This document shows, piece after piece, positions 26,798 to 35,658 of a stretch of DNA of 64,000 nucleotides. Location: contig JAFKMU010000044.1 of NCBI GenBank assembly GCA_017305195.1, positions 124,001 to 188,000 on the forward strand, read 5' to 3'. The translations under genes and the position numbers were made by a program. This stretch comes from Verrucomicrobiota bacterium. GTDB taxonomy: Bacteria; Verrucomicrobiota; Verrucomicrobiia; Chthoniobacterales; Terrimicrobiaceae. The notes beneath the pieces were generated by a model that was not told where the DNA came from, made no database searches, and saw only the letters and a list, made by a program, of their open reading frames with translations. Position 1 is the first letter of the stretch, and each line of letters begins with the position of its first letter.

Positions 26798-28912
26798 TTA
26801 TTTCGAAAGAGCGTCGAGAACGATGGATTGTGTGAGTAATTCCGGCAGCGTGACGGGCTCCGCATGGTTGGCCGGGTAGAAGACGTAGAACGGCACCCCG
26901 GCGCGGTCGAAAGCCTGGAGGGCAGCGGTGATCTCGGGGTTGGCGTTGGTCCAGTCGGCTTTCATCGCCACGATGCCGCGGTCGCGGAGGAACTGGCGCA
27001 CTGCGGGGACATTGATGGCAGTGCGTTCGTTGAATTTGCACGAGATGCACCAGTCGGCGGTGAAGTCGACGAAGACCGGCGTACCCTTGGCGCGAAGGTC
27101 GTCCAGGGCCTTTTGCGAGAAGGGCACCCAGTCAATACCATCCTTCCCCACCGGAGCCTCCGCAGTGGAGGTGGGCGGCCGGGATTGGACAAAGGCGAGC
27201 GCGACGAACTGCCATGCTCCGACGGCGATGATGGCGAGAGCGGCAGCAATAGCGAGGAAGCGCGTGGCGGGTTTGGTCAGCGGCCCGCAGAAGGAGCCGT
27301 AGATCCAGCAGGCGAGGCCGAGGCAGACGAGGAAGGCGAGCGTCCAGATGACGCCGTCGAGACCCTTCTGCCCGCCGATGACGCTCAGGAGCCAGATGAG
27401 GGTGGCAATGAGCGGGAAGCCCATGAACTGCTTCAGCCGCTCCATCCATGCGCCGGGCCGGGGCAGGACCTTCATCCAGCCGGGCTGGGCGGAGAGCAGG
27501 AGATAGGGCGCGGCCATGCCGAGCGAGACGGAGGCAAACATCGCAAAGATGACGATCGCCGACTGGCTGAGGGCAAAACCGAGCGCGGGGCCGAGAAAGG
27601 GCGCGGTACAGGGCGTGGCGAGGAGCGTGGCAAAGACACCCTGGAAGAAGGAACCTGCGTAACCAGAGCCGGACGAGGCCTCGGCAAGGGCGTTGCTCGC
27701 CTGACCGGGCAGGATGATCTCAAAGACGCCGAAGAGATTGAGAGCGAAGACAAAGACGATGCAGGTGGTGAAGAAGTTGAACCACGGGTTCTGGAACTGG
27801 AAGGCCCAGGTGACGTGATTGCCCGCCGCCTGGAGGGCGACGATGAGCGCGCCGAGGCCGAGGAACCACGCAAAGATGCCCGCCGCGAAGGCGAGGCCGT
27901 GGCGGAAGATCTTCGCCGGGTGCTCGCCCGCCTGCCGGATGAAACCGAAAATCTTGAGCGAGATGACGGGCAGCACGCAGGGCATGAGGTTCAGGATCAT
28001 GCCGCCGATGAAGCCGAAGAGGAGGGCCTTCCAGAGCGGGAAGGTCACGGGCGCCGGGGCGGCGGATGTTGCTCCAGAAACAGGAGCGGCGGACGCCTGC
28101 GGCAACGGAGTGGCAGCAGCCTCCACAGTGTCGGAGGATGAGATCATCCAGCCGCGTCGATCAGCCCCGGCGCCGACGACGAGCACGCCCTGGATGGAAC
28201 TGACGCCGGGAATGGCGACCACGGCGGAACCGGGTCCGGTGATCGTGGTAGCCGGATGCTGGACCTGCTGGTCGGCGCTGGGAATAGGAAAAACGTCGAC
28301 CGGAGCGGAGGGCGGAAGGCCGGAGATTTCCAGGCCGAGGCCGTCTTTGCCCTTGGTCCAGGCGAGCTTGTACGGCGGAGGTTCGGCGCTGGGGAGTTGG
28401 GCGCGGTACTTGGCGAAGAGCTCCTGGTTGGCCGGCTCGGCGGTGGCGGCAACGGGCAGGGTCAGCTCCAGGTCGGCCTTGCCCGGGATGCAAATCTCGG
28501 CGCAGACGAGCCAGGAGGACTTGGCGCGGAGAGTGACGGTCTTCTCTGAGAGATTGGCGGGCGGGACGATGGTGACGAGGAGCATCGTTTCATCGCCGTA
28601 GGCGTAGACCTCGATATCGCCGGGCTCCTTCAGGCGCTCTGGCAACGGCCAGTCAATCGGCCCCGCCGCGAAGCCGGGGGGCAGCGTCCAGTCGAGCGTA
28701 GTGGGAAATCCCGCGTCGCCGCCGTATTGCCAGTAGGTATGCCACTTGGGCGCCATCTTGAGCAGGAGGCCGACCTGAAAGGGTTTGCCCGGCACGATGG
28801 CCGAGGTGTCGGCCACGAGCGAGGGCGTCACCAAGGTCTGGCCCTGGCTTACCTGGGCCGGAGCCTGCAGACACGAAACAGCGAGAAAGAGGACAACAAG
28901 GAGGCCGCGCAT
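26798..28912 (-). CDS. DsbD-like protein-disulfide reductase (thiol:disulfide interchange)
   Basis: Carries electrons from cytoplasmic thioredoxin to the periplasm. The start at 28912 is chosen because it gives a signal peptide (RGLLVVLFLAVSCLQAPA); the frame is open further upstream but that part has no signal or domain. About 704 residues: N-terminal DsbD-alpha-like domain with the cysteine pair in CAEICIPG, a membrane domain of about eight helices (ILNLMPCVLPVISLKIF and LATPCTAPFLGPALGFAL each supply a cysteine), and a C-terminal thioredoxin domain with CISC near residue 622. Three redox modules in this order match the DsbD architecture. Likely clients are c-type cytochromes or periplasmic disulfide isomerases. 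Confidence 0.86.
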   Translation of the reverse strand: MRGLLVVLFLAVSCLQAPAQVSQGQTLVTPSLVADTSAIVPGKPFQVGLLLKMAPKWHTYWQYGGDAGFPTTLDWTLPPGFAAGPIDWPLPERLKEPGDIEVYAYGDETMLLVTIVPPANLSEKTVTLRAKSSWLVCAEICIPGKADLELTLPVAATAEPANQELFAKYRAQLPSAEPPPYKLAWTKGKDGLGLEISGLPPSAPVDVFPIPSADQQVQHPATTITGPGSAVVAIPGVSSIQGVLVVGAGADRRGWMISSSDTVEAAATPLPQASAAPVSGATSAAPAPVTFPLWKALLFGFIGGMILNLMPCVLPVISLKIFGFIRQAGEHPAKIFRHGLAFAAGIFAWFLGLGALIVALQAAGNHVTWAFQFQNPWFNFFTTCIVFVFALNLFGVFEIILPGQASNALAEASSGSGYAGSFFQGVFATLLATPCTAPFLGPALGFALSQSAIVIFAMFASVSLGMAAPYLLLSAQPGWMKVLPRPGAWMERLKQFMGFPLIATLIWLLSVIGGQKGLDGVIWTLAFLVCLGLACWIYGSFCGPLTKPATRFLAIAAALAIIAVGAWQFVALAFVQSRPPTSTAEAPVGKDGIDWVPFSQKALDDLRAKGTPVFVDFTADWCISCKFNERTAINVPAVRQFLRDRGIVAMKADWTNANPEITAALQAFDRAGVPFYVFYPANHAEPVTLPELLTQSIVLDALSK

Positions 28913-28965
28913 CACAGGCGGGAATCTCCGCCATGGCGGAGCGTCTGTCCAGAGCGGGAGCAAAA

Positions 28966-29305
28966 GTCGGAAGCGGGATTCCGGAAGTCGGAAGTTTTTG
29001 CTCCGGTGATGGGGCCGCTTGAACGAGGAGGATGGGGTGCGGTTGTCTCGCGACCGGCGCTCACGGGGAAAATTCGCCATTTGCGGGTTCACTCGTCACT
29101 CAAGCGGGGAAAGAATGGCTGCATTTCCAAATGCCGCCCCCCGCAGGCCGGTGAAGGCCGCCCCTACGTCTCGATGCGTACGCGAAGCAACAAATAGACG
29201 TGATCTGAATTTTCCTCGGGCAGGCGGCTGAGCGTCGCCGCCTGTCCTGATCGAAGCGGCCATGGAGCCGAAAAAACTTCCGCCTTCCGGATTCCCACTT
29301 CCGAC
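28966..29305. repeat. MITE-like intergenic element 2 with 34-bp terminal inverted repeats
   Basis: The 398-base gap between the DsbD-like gene and accA is filled by an element bounded by inverted arms 28966-28999 and 29272-29305, identical at 31 of 34 positions (the left arm contains GGGATTCCGGAAGTCGGAAG). Inside are hairpins at 29117-29137 (GCATTT around a CC loop) and at 29221-29244 (CAGGCGGC, 8-base loop, GCCGCCTG), plus a GGCC...GGCC motif running into CCCCTACG at about 29145-29168. A third copy of the arm lies at 46984-47014. Total length of 340 bases is close to that of element 1 (343). No gene is seen inside. Confidence 0.68.
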
Positions 29306-29310
29306 CTCGC

Positions 29311-30270
29311 CTAGCCTTCGATGAAACGGCCCATGCCGCGGAACTTGTCGTAGCGCTTCTGGAGCAGCTTGTTCGTGGCGACGGGAACGAGTTCATCGAG
29401 GGCGCTGACGATGGCGTCGCGCAGGAGGAGCGCGGCGGCCTCGGGGTCGCGATGGGCTCCGCCGAGGGGCTCGGGGATGACTCCGTCGATGACGCCGAGC
29501 TTCTGGAGTTCGGTGGCATTGAGCTTGAGGGCCTCGGCAGCCTCCGGGGCGTGCTTGCGGTGTTTCCAGAGAATAGCGGCGCAACCCTCGGGGCTGATGA
29601 CCGAGTAGTAGGCGTTTTCCAGCATGAGCACGCGGTCGGCCACGCCGATGCCGAGGGCTCCGCCGGACCCGCCCTCGCCGATGACCACGGCAACGATCGG
29701 GGTTTCCAGGACCATCATCTCGCGGAGATTCACCGCGATGGCCTCGGCGATGTGGCGTTCCTCAGCGCCAACGCCGGGATACGCGCCGGGAGTGTCGATG
29801 AGGGCGACGACGGGCAGGCGGAACTTCTCCGCCATGCGCATGAGGCGCAGCGCCTTGCGGTAACCCTCGGGATGCGGGCTGCCGAAGTTGCGCAGGAGGT
29901 TTTCCTTCACGTCGCGGCCCTTTTGCTGGCCGATGACGACGCAACGATGCGAACCCACCTTGGCGAGTCCTCCGGGCATGGAGGCGTCGTCGCCGAACAG
30001 GCGATCACCTTTCAGCTCAACGAAATCGGTGAAGGCCTTGTCGACGTAATCGAGGAAAAAGGGGCGGGACGTATGACGGGCGATCTGCACGCGCTGCCAG
30101 GCTGTGAGGTTGGCATAAATGTCGCGGCGTGTCGCCTCTACTTTTTCCTGCATGGTGCGGACCTCGGGATCGAGGTCGATATCCTGCCCCTGCACGTGTT
30201 TCTTGATCTCTTCGAGCTTCTGCTCGAGTTCCACGATGGGCTTCTCAAATTCAAGGGCTTGGATTTTCAT
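29311..30270 (-). CDS. accA: Acetyl-CoA carboxylase carboxyltransferase subunit alpha
   Basis: Transfers the carboxyl group from biotin to acetyl-CoA in fatty-acid synthesis, in complex with AccD (not in the window). The 319-residue protein is full length: N-terminal LEFEKPIVELEQKLEEI, ARHTSRPFFLDYV, FGDDASMPGGLAKVG, and GEGGSGGALGIGVADRVLMLE followed by YSVISPEGCAAILWK. The gene lies 7 bases after the LysM/YkuD-like gene on the same strand; terminal repeat arm 2 begins 5 bases past its stop. Confidence 0.95.
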   Translation of the reverse strand: MKIQALEFEKPIVELEQKLEEIKKHVQGQDIDLDPEVRTMQEKVEATRRDIYANLTAWQRVQIARHTSRPFFLDYVDKAFTDFVELKGDRLFGDDASMPGGLAKVGSHRCVVIGQQKGRDVKENLLRNFGSPHPEGYRKALRLMRMAEKFRLPVVALIDTPGAYPGVGAEERHIAEAIAVNLREMMVLETPIVAVVIGEGGSGGALGIGVADRVLMLENAYYSVISPEGCAAILWKHRKHAPEAAEALKLNATELQKLGVIDGVIPEPLGGAHRDPEAAALLLRDAIVSALDELVPVATNKLLQKRYDKFRGMGRFIEG

Positions 30271-30277
30271 GAAAAAG

Positions 30278-31102
30278 TCACTGGATGGTTACTGGCGTAC
30301 CGCGGGAAACAAGCAGAAAGATTTCCTCCATGTCGTCGGTTGAGACAATGAAACCGACCGGGTGGTTCTCCGCTGCCGGGTCGCCACTCCGGATGGCGAC
30401 GCCTCCGCCGAGCATGAGCCAGCGGTCCGCGCCTGCATAGTTTTTATCGCCAAAGGCGACGCGGGTCGTGCCGTTGAGGGCGATCTTGTCGGCGACCTTG
30501 TTATTGCCGACGGTCGTGCCTTTGGCGGAAAAGATGGGGTACTCCTTGAAGAAGACGCCGTTATTTAACACCATGAGCGTCTTGGCTTTACGGTCGATGG
30601 TAATCGAAGTGACAAGCTGCGGGATGAAGAGCTGCTGGCCGATGGAGAGATTGATCGTCTCGAGGTTGTTGACGCGGTAGATGAGGTCGGCGTTGGTCTT
30701 CATCTTCGACGCCACCTTGGCCAGCGCGTCGCCACGCCCGACGGTGTAGGGAACCTTGCCGCCAGCGGTGGAAGGGCTGAAGAGGTCGGTCACATTCATG
30801 TTGCCGAGGAGACGCTTGGCGTCGCCCACCTTGGGAGACGCGGGATTTTGCGCGATGAAGTCGGCCAGCGCCTTGCGGCCCTCCTCGGGCGAGGAGGTCT
30901 TGAGCGACTGGACGGTCTTGTCAAAGACGGCGATGGAGTAGTCCGGCGGAGGCGTCGGCGGCGGGGCCTCGGCCTGCTGGCGCTTATCCTCGCGGTCGAG
31001 CTGCTGGGGTTTCCAGTACAGCTCATAGGCAAAGTACGCGGAACCGCCAAAGATGGCCCCGGCGAGCAAGAGAATGATGAGGGCGCGAACGAGTATCATC
31101 AT
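30278..31102 (-). CDS. Membrane-anchored LysM protein with a catalytically degenerate YkuD (L,D-transpeptidase-like) domain
   Basis: A 274-residue protein with an N-terminal membrane anchor (about 5-27), a Pro-rich linker, a short helical repeat region (55-100), one LysM domain at about 117-160 (VPYTVGRGDALAKVASK) and a C-terminal domain (165-273) that follows the YkuD L,D-transpeptidase pattern to its end (STDDMEEIFLLVSRGTPVTI). The usual S-H-G-C-I-R active site reads P-V-G-F-I-V (238-243) and the earlier His is Arg (AIRSG), so all catalytic residues are absent. It probably binds but does not crosslink peptidoglycan. Located directly before accA and likely co-transcribed. Confidence 0.78.
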   Translation of the reverse strand: MMILVRALIILLLAGAIFGGSAYFAYELYWKPQQLDREDKRQQAEAPPPTPPPDYSIAVFDKTVQSLKTSSPEEGRKALADFIAQNPASPKVGDAKRLLGNMNVTDLFSPSTAGGKVPYTVGRGDALAKVASKMKTNADLIYRVNNLETINLSIGQQLFIPQLVTSITIDRKAKTLMVLNNGVFFKEYPIFSAKGTTVGNNKVADKIALNGTTRVAFGDKNYAGADRWLMLGGGVAIRSGDPAAENHPVGFIVSTDDMEEIFLLVSRGTPVTIQ

Positions 31103-31154
31103 GTCCTGGTCAGTCGACGGGTATTAGAAACCATTCCGGGAACGGGATGCAAAC

Positions 31155-31679
31155 TCAGATCAGCCCCCGGCGCTTCCACTCATCGACATTGCCCCCGGCG
31201 GAGCGCTGGATGAGATCCATGGTGAACTTCAGGAGGCAGACCTCCCAGGCGTCGTCGACGCCGGTGATGAGGGTATCCATGGGGTCGTTGCGGCTGCGCA
31301 TATCCTCCTCCAGCCGAGCGACTACCACCTCCAGCGGGTCATGGACGAGGTTTTGCTCCAGGTCGGTTTTGCGGAGTTCGAAGCCGTAACGGAGGATCTG
31401 GGCGACGCCGGAGAGCTTTTCCACCGCGTCGGCGTATTCCCGGGCGGACTCGCCGAAGCCGTCGAGGAGGAGCTTGCGGAAATGCTGCGGCGCAACGATG
31501 CGCGGACGCTCGGCCTCGATGCGGCCGCCGCGCACGCGCACGACATTCACCTGGTCGAGGAGTTCGCTGACGAGGAGGAACCGGAAGCTGGTCGAGCCAA
31601 AGGTCTCGATCGTGCGCTGCGGCTGGATCACGACGCGGGTATTCTCCAGCGCGTAGTGAAAGTCGTGTTCCTCGATCAT
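31155..31679 (-). CDS. Conserved-looking protein of unknown function
   Basis: The start at 31679 (IEEHDFHYALENTRVVIQPQ) is chosen because upstream in-frame codons run into the ispH promoter side and lack protein character. The 174 residues are soluble, without signal peptide or cysteine cluster; the last third is helical and acidic. There is no motif I can name. It is divergent from ispH and lies 52 bases upstream of the LysM/YkuD-like gene on the same strand. Confidence 0.7.
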   Translation of the reverse strand: MIEEHDFHYALENTRVVIQPQRTIETFGSTSFRFLLVSELLDQVNVVRVRGGRIEAERPRIVAPQHFRKLLLDGFGESAREYADAVEKLSGVAQILRYGFELRKTDLEQNLVHDPLEVVVARLEEDMRSRNDPMDTLITGVDDAWEVCLLKFTMDLIQRSAGGNVDEWKRRGLI

Positions 31680-31729
31680 CGGAAGATCATACGAAGCGCG
31701 CCCCGGGGTGCAATAGCAGTTGTCGGGAT

Positions 31730-33025
31730 TTGACAACCGGGGGCGATCCGCTTTTCTGTCGGGACGACATCCGCGTCGGCAAAGACCGACCAACCGCAAT
31801 CCTTACGCCCACAAGCCCACTGAGCACGCCCAACCCACCCTCTCCCGCCCGGGTCAACCTGCGCACGCCGGATGTGATGTCCCGTGTGCAGGCCGAAGTC
31901 GAAAGCCACTACCGCAGCCAGCTCGTGGAGACGATCCGCGGCGGCGGCGGCGTGATGCGCCGGGGCAACACGGTCGTGCGGCTGGCGAAGCAGTTTGGCT
32001 TTTGCTACGGCGTCGAGCGCGCCATCGACCTCGCCTACGCGGCGCGCAAGGTGTTTCCCGACAAGCGCATCTCGCTCCTCGGTGAGATCATTCACAATCC
32101 CGACGTGAACGCCCAGCTCTCGAGCATGGGCATCCGGCACCTCGCGGCGCATCCGGCGGATGCGGATATCGCGGAGTTGCAGGCGGAGGATGTGGTGATC
32201 GTGCCGGCCTTTGGCGCGGAGGTGGATACCGTGGCGGCCATCAAGGCGCGCGGCTGCCAGATCGTCGACACCACCTGCGGCGACGTGATGAGCGTGTGGA
32301 AGCGCGTGCGGCAGAATGCCAACGAACAGGTCACCAGCGTGATCCATGGCAAGGCCTCGCACGAGGAAACCCGCGCCACCGCATCCCGCGCCCTCGGGCC
32401 AAAGGGCGACGGGCATTACCTCGTCGTGCTCGACACGAAGGAGACGGAGATCGTCTGCGATTACATCCGGGGCAAGGGCGACAAAACCGCCTTCCTCACG
32501 CGGTTCTGGAACGCACACTCGAAGGGCTTCGACCCCGACGTGCACCTGCACCGCATCGGCGTGGCGAACCAGACGACCATGCTGCGCAGCGAGACGGAAC
32601 AAATCCAGGGCATGCTGCGCCAGGCCATCGCCGACCGCGACAGCGGCAGCACGGAGAATTTCCGCTACTTTGACACCATCTGCGGGGCCACGCAGGAGCG
32701 GCAGGACGCGCTCTTTGGCCTGCTCGAGGAATCCCTCGACCTCCTGCTCGTCGTCGGCGGCTACAACAGCTCGAACACGACGCACCTTGTGGAGATCGGC
32801 GAAAAGAAGCTCCCGACGTGGTTCATCCGCAACGCCACATGCCTGCTCTCGGGCGACGAGATCAAGCACTTTGACATCCACCACAAGCTGGAGGTCATCA
32901 CGCGAGGCTGGCTCCCGCAAAAGGAACTCCTCACCGTCGGCATCACCGCCGGAGCGAGCTGCCCCAACAACCTGATCGAAGACTCGATCCAGCGCCTGCT
33001 GGAGCTGCGCGGGGAGACGGAGTAG
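31730..33025 (+). CDS. ispH: 4-hydroxy-3-methylbut-2-enyl diphosphate reductase IspH (long form)
   Basis: Last enzyme of the MEP isoprenoid pathway, a [4Fe-4S] reductase. The three cluster cysteines are visible in KQFGFCYGVERA, VDTTCGDVMSVW and GITAGASCPNNL, with the proton-relay region VIHGKASHEET. The protein belongs to the roughly 400-residue type known from cyanobacteria and several other phyla rather than the 310-residue E. coli type. Start uncertain: a TTG at 31730 keeps an N-terminal NLRTPDVM segment that I recall as conserved; the first ATG is at 31877. Faces the unknown gene ending at 31155 divergently. Confidence 0.93.
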   Translation: MTTGGDPLFCRDDIRVGKDRPTAILTPTSPLSTPNPPSPARVNLRTPDVMSRVQAEVESHYRSQLVETIRGGGGVMRRGNTVVRLAKQFGFCYGVERAIDLAYAARKVFPDKRISLLGEIIHNPDVNAQLSSMGIRHLAAHPADADIAELQAEDVVIVPAFGAEVDTVAAIKARGCQIVDTTCGDVMSVWKRVRQNANEQVTSVIHGKASHEETRATASRALGPKGDGHYLVVLDTKETEIVCDYIRGKGDKTAFLTRFWNAHSKGFDPDVHLHRIGVANQTTMLRSETEQIQGMLRQAIADRDSGSTENFRYFDTICGATQERQDALFGLLEESLDLLLVVGGYNSSNTTHLVEIGEKKLPTWFIRNATCLLSGDEIKHFDIHHKLEVITRGWLPQKELLTVGITAGASCPNNLIEDSIQRLLELRGETE

Positions 33026-33037
33026 CGATTCGCTCCC

Positions 33038-33925
33038 ATGCTCCCCAGGATTTTTCTCGCGTTCGCTTTCTCCATGGCGGCAGCCGCAGTGCTTTCCGCC
33101 CGGGTGCTTGATCCCCTGCCCTTGTGGCCGGGGGCAGCGCCGGGAGCTTTGGGCAGCGAGGCGAAGGACATTCCCACCGTCACGGCCTATCTGCCCGACG
33201 CGGATAAAGCCACGGGGGCCGCGATGGTGATCTTTCCCGGAGGCGGCTACGGGGGCCTGGCCAGCCATGAGGGCGAGGGCTATGCGAAATGGCTGAACGA
33301 AAACGGCATCGCTGGGATCGTCGTGAAATATCGCCTCGGCAAATCCGGGTATCGTCACCCGGCCATGCTCAACGACGCCGCGCGCGCCGTGCGGCTGACC
33401 CGCCAGAAAGCCGGAGAATGGAACATCGATCCCCACCGGGTGGGCGTGATGGGGTCCAGCGCGGGCGGGCATCTCGCCTCGACCATCCTGACGCATTTTG
33501 ACGCAGGCAATCCGCAGTCCCCGGACCCCGTGGAGCGGGAAAGCTCCCGGCCCGACCTCGGGGTGCTGTGTTATGCCGTGATCACGATGGGACCCGATAC
33601 GCACCAGGGTTCCAAAAACAACCTCTTGGGCCCCAATCCGGACCCAGCCCTGGTGGAGCTGCTTTCCAATGAGAAACAGGTCACCGCCGACACCCCGCCC
33701 TGCTTCATCTGGCATACGTGGGAGGACAAGGGCGTGAAGATGGAAAACTCCATGGCCTTCGCCGCCGCGCTTCGGGAGAAGGGCGTGCCCTTCGAACTGC
33801 ACATCTACGAAAAGGGCGGCCATGGCATGGGCCTCGGCAACGGCCACCGCTGGACCAGCGACTGCCTCGCCTGGCTGAAGGAACGCGGCTTTGGCGCGAA
33901 ACCTGACGCCAAGCCTGCTTCGTAA
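33038..33925 (+). CDS. Secreted alpha/beta-hydrolase, probable carbohydrate esterase
   Basis: A 295-residue protein with a signal peptide (RIFLAFAFSMAAAAVLSA). The oxyanion-hole region is IFPGGGYGGLASHEGEG, the nucleophile is in GVMGSSAGGHLAST, a candidate acid lies in WHTWEDKGV and the His in KGGHGMGLG. This set resembles the acetyl-xylan/feruloyl esterase group often linked to polysaccharide use. It starts 12 bases after the ispH stop, so readthrough from ispH is likely even though the functions are unrelated. Confidence 0.84.
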   Translation: MLPRIFLAFAFSMAAAAVLSARVLDPLPLWPGAAPGALGSEAKDIPTVTAYLPDADKATGAAMVIFPGGGYGGLASHEGEGYAKWLNENGIAGIVVKYRLGKSGYRHPAMLNDAARAVRLTRQKAGEWNIDPHRVGVMGSSAGGHLASTILTHFDAGNPQSPDPVERESSRPDLGVLCYAVITMGPDTHQGSKNNLLGPNPDPALVELLSNEKQVTADTPPCFIWHTWEDKGVKMENSMAFAAALREKGVPFELHIYEKGGHGMGLGNGHRWTSDCLAWLKERGFGAKPDAKPAS

Positions 33926-34086
33926 GGAACTGCTCAGGAATTGCCGCCGGGAAACGGGGTGATCATTGTGATATTTGACTGCCTGAGTCCGTAGATTGCG
34001 GCTGGAAAACTCCATGAGGACATGGGAAGGTTCCTCACCATCGAAAAAATCCAGACGCTTACGATGGAAAGAGGGCTATCCACACC

Positions 34087-34299
34087 ATGAGCGACTCTCT
34101 CGCACTTAACCCTCATCCTTCGGTGCTAAGACACCTGCGGGAACTGGAGAGAATACACTCAGGGAACAAAGCCCAGGCGCGGATCGCACAGGACCGCTAC
34201 CTGAAAACCATCGGCGCCTCGTCCAAATCCAACCCGACGTTCTCCAAAACCGAGCGAAAAAAGCTGATCAAACGCGCGCTCGAAAACGACATCCCATAA
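34087..34299 (+). CDS. Small basic hypothetical protein
   Basis: A 70-residue protein starting at ATG 34087, rich in Lys, Arg and Ser and predicted helical, with no membrane segment and no cysteine. No family recognised. It is preceded by 160 bases without another gene. Codon use is like the neighbours, and no overlapping gene exists on the other strand, which supports it weakly. Confidence 0.5.
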   Translation: MSDSLALNPHPSVLRHLRELERIHSGNKAQARIAQDRYLKTIGASSKSNPTFSKTERKKLIKRALENDIP

Positions 34300-34377
34300 G
34301 CCCGCCCGGGTCCTAAAGATCCGTCGGCACAGGCCGACTCGATGTGAAACCCCGCGCGCTGCCCGCGATTTCCTTTT

Positions 34378-34668
34378 TCAGGACCGGGGCATTTCGCAAA
34401 GCTCGACTGATCCGCCATGCACCACCACCGGGTGGGTTTGCAAAAGTGCGAGGACTTCCTGCCTGTCCTCCGCATCAAACCGCATGTAGCCCCCGATGTG
34501 ATCGAAGGACTTGGCCGTTTCGGCGTTGCCGATCGTCATTCTCTCACCGATGGCGCTGCCGCCTTTGAACAACCCGCTCTTCCGGGCCGCTTCGATAAAC
34601 GCGCCCCATTCCTCCAAGGTCGGATCGCTTTCCGTGTTGTCGTGGATGAAGAGGATGTACTGGGTCAT
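34378..34668 (-). CDS. YCII/DGPF-like small protein
   Basis: A 96-residue protein with start ATG at 34668, beginning TQYILFIHDN and continuing with EEWGAFIEAARKSGLFKGGSAIGERM and DHIGGYMRFDAEDRQEVLALLQTHPVVVHGGSVELCEM. The pattern (short beta strand, helix, GG/S region, then a strand naming the expected output) matches the dimeric ferredoxin-like YCII-related family, some members of which sit beside ECF sigma factors. No sigma factor lies nearby. Biochemical role unknown. Confidence 0.68.
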   Translation of the reverse strand: MTQYILFIHDNTESDPTLEEWGAFIEAARKSGLFKGGSAIGERMTIGNAETAKSFDHIGGYMRFDAEDRQEVLALLQTHPVVVHGGSVELCEMPRS

Positions 34669-34801
34669 GGCGCTCGGGGATTTGGGAATTTTTCTTCGGG
34701 CGGAGCTTCTATCCCGCCTCCACACTCGTCGAGACGCTTTTTGCGCTTCTCAAGAATGGCGAAAACCGTCCGGCGAATCTCGTTTGTGCAAGATCACGCA
34801 C

Positions 34802-34837
34802 ACTGACCCCTATTTTCCAACTGACCCCTTTTTTCCC
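34802..34837. repeat. Tandem pair of short repeats left of the toxin-antitoxin pair
   Basis: Two adjacent units at 34802-34819 (ACTGACCCCTATTTTCCA) and 34820-34837 (ACTGACCCCTTTTTTCCC). A diverged third unit is found right of the antitoxin gene at 35659-35676. They bracket the toxin-antitoxin module and may mark a mobile cassette boundary. Confidence 0.55.
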
Positions 34838-34845
34838 TTGCCTCC

Positions 34846-35304
34846 TCAAGGTTTCACCCTGAGCCCGGCGGCTTTCGCCAGAGTCGCCTGGCGGACGTCG
34901 AATGTTAGGAAATGTCCAGCTCCCAGGTGAAGCGCGGTTGCAACGTGCAGGACATCGAAACTGCGATGCCCGGCTTGCATGGTGAATTGCGCCGAAAGCT
35001 CCTCGGCGATACTGTAAACCCTGGCCCAATCGTCAACCGGCGAAATGACAAGCCTGCCCGCCGCAATGATGTTTGCTTGCAAGGTTTCCAGCATCCGGTG
35101 CGCCTCCGTTTTTGAATATCCCTGCGTTCTGCCCCTGGAGAAGCGGAAGGCTTGCAGGCGGACCGACTGCCGAAACTCGAAAAGCACAAGGGAGGAAACA
35201 TGAACCGGCGCGGACTCCCGCTGCATAAGCTGGTCCGCCTGGCGGGAGTTATCTTGTTCCCGATAGAGAGCACACAACAGGGAAGTGTCGGCGAAGGTGT
35301 TCAA
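34846..35304 (-). CDS. PIN-domain ribonuclease toxin (VapC family)
   Basis: A 152-residue PIN domain. The acidic metal-binding residues are visible: Asp in FADTSLLCAL at the N-terminus, Glu in LVLFEFRQ, Asp in SFDVLHVATAL and Asp in LTFDVRQ. Such toxins cleave RNA, often tRNA or 23S rRNA. It overlaps the upstream antitoxin gene by ATGA (35301-35304), the usual antitoxin-first arrangement that keeps antitoxin in excess. The target is unknown. Confidence 0.88.
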   Translation of the reverse strand: MNTFADTSLLCALYREQDNSRQADQLMQRESAPVHVSSLVLFEFRQSVRLQAFRFSRGRTQGYSKTEAHRMLETLQANIIAAGRLVISPVDDWARVYSIAEELSAQFTMQAGHRSFDVLHVATALHLGAGHFLTFDVRQATLAKAAGLRVKP

Positions 35305-35555
35305 CCTTCCTCCCCCTCATGCTCGTAAGCATCCATTTCCTGCACTTCCTGCGCACTAAAAACGCGGTCGCCCCAAATGGCCTTGCGCTGGGCGGCCCAA
35401 TCCACCTCGGGCATGGCTTGCTCGGCTGGAACAGGCGGCACGAGCCGGGCGAAGGTGCGCCCGCGCTTGATGATTTCCACGGTTTCGCCGTTCTCGATCC
35501 AGGCCGAGACGCGCCGGAAATGGTTGCGAAGGTCGGCCACGGTTGCGGTTTTCAT
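35301..35555 (-). CDS. Phd/YefM-family antitoxin of the PIN toxin
   Basis: Starting at ATG 35555, an 84-residue protein: KTATVADLRNHFRRVSAWIENGETVEIIKRGRTFARLVP forms the Phd-like DNA-binding and dimerising half, and an acidic C-terminal tail (MDAYEHEGEEG) is the likely toxin-binding part. Its stop overlaps the toxin start. Antitoxins of this kind usually repress their own operon by binding an upstream palindrome; none was clearly seen in 35556-35743. Confidence 0.85.
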   Translation of the reverse strand: MKTATVADLRNHFRRVSAWIENGETVEIIKRGRTFARLVPPVPAEQAMPEVDWAAQRKAIWGDRVFSAQEVQEMDAYEHEGEEG

Positions 35556-35658
35556 GATAGAACAATCTCTCACGAATGATCCCATACCGTCAAGGGTGTT
35601 CAAACCCGTTCGCCGCGTGCGCTCTGGCCAGCGGCAAGAGTATGCAAGAATATGAACC

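Noticed and set aside
31730-31758. TTGACA near the beginning of ispH considered as a -35 box
   Set aside because: No acceptable -10 box at 16-18 bases; the same TTG may simply be the start codon.
31676-34015. 779-codon open frame opposite ispH and the esterase
   Set aside because: Spans two genuine genes and the gap between them, with no recognisable motif.
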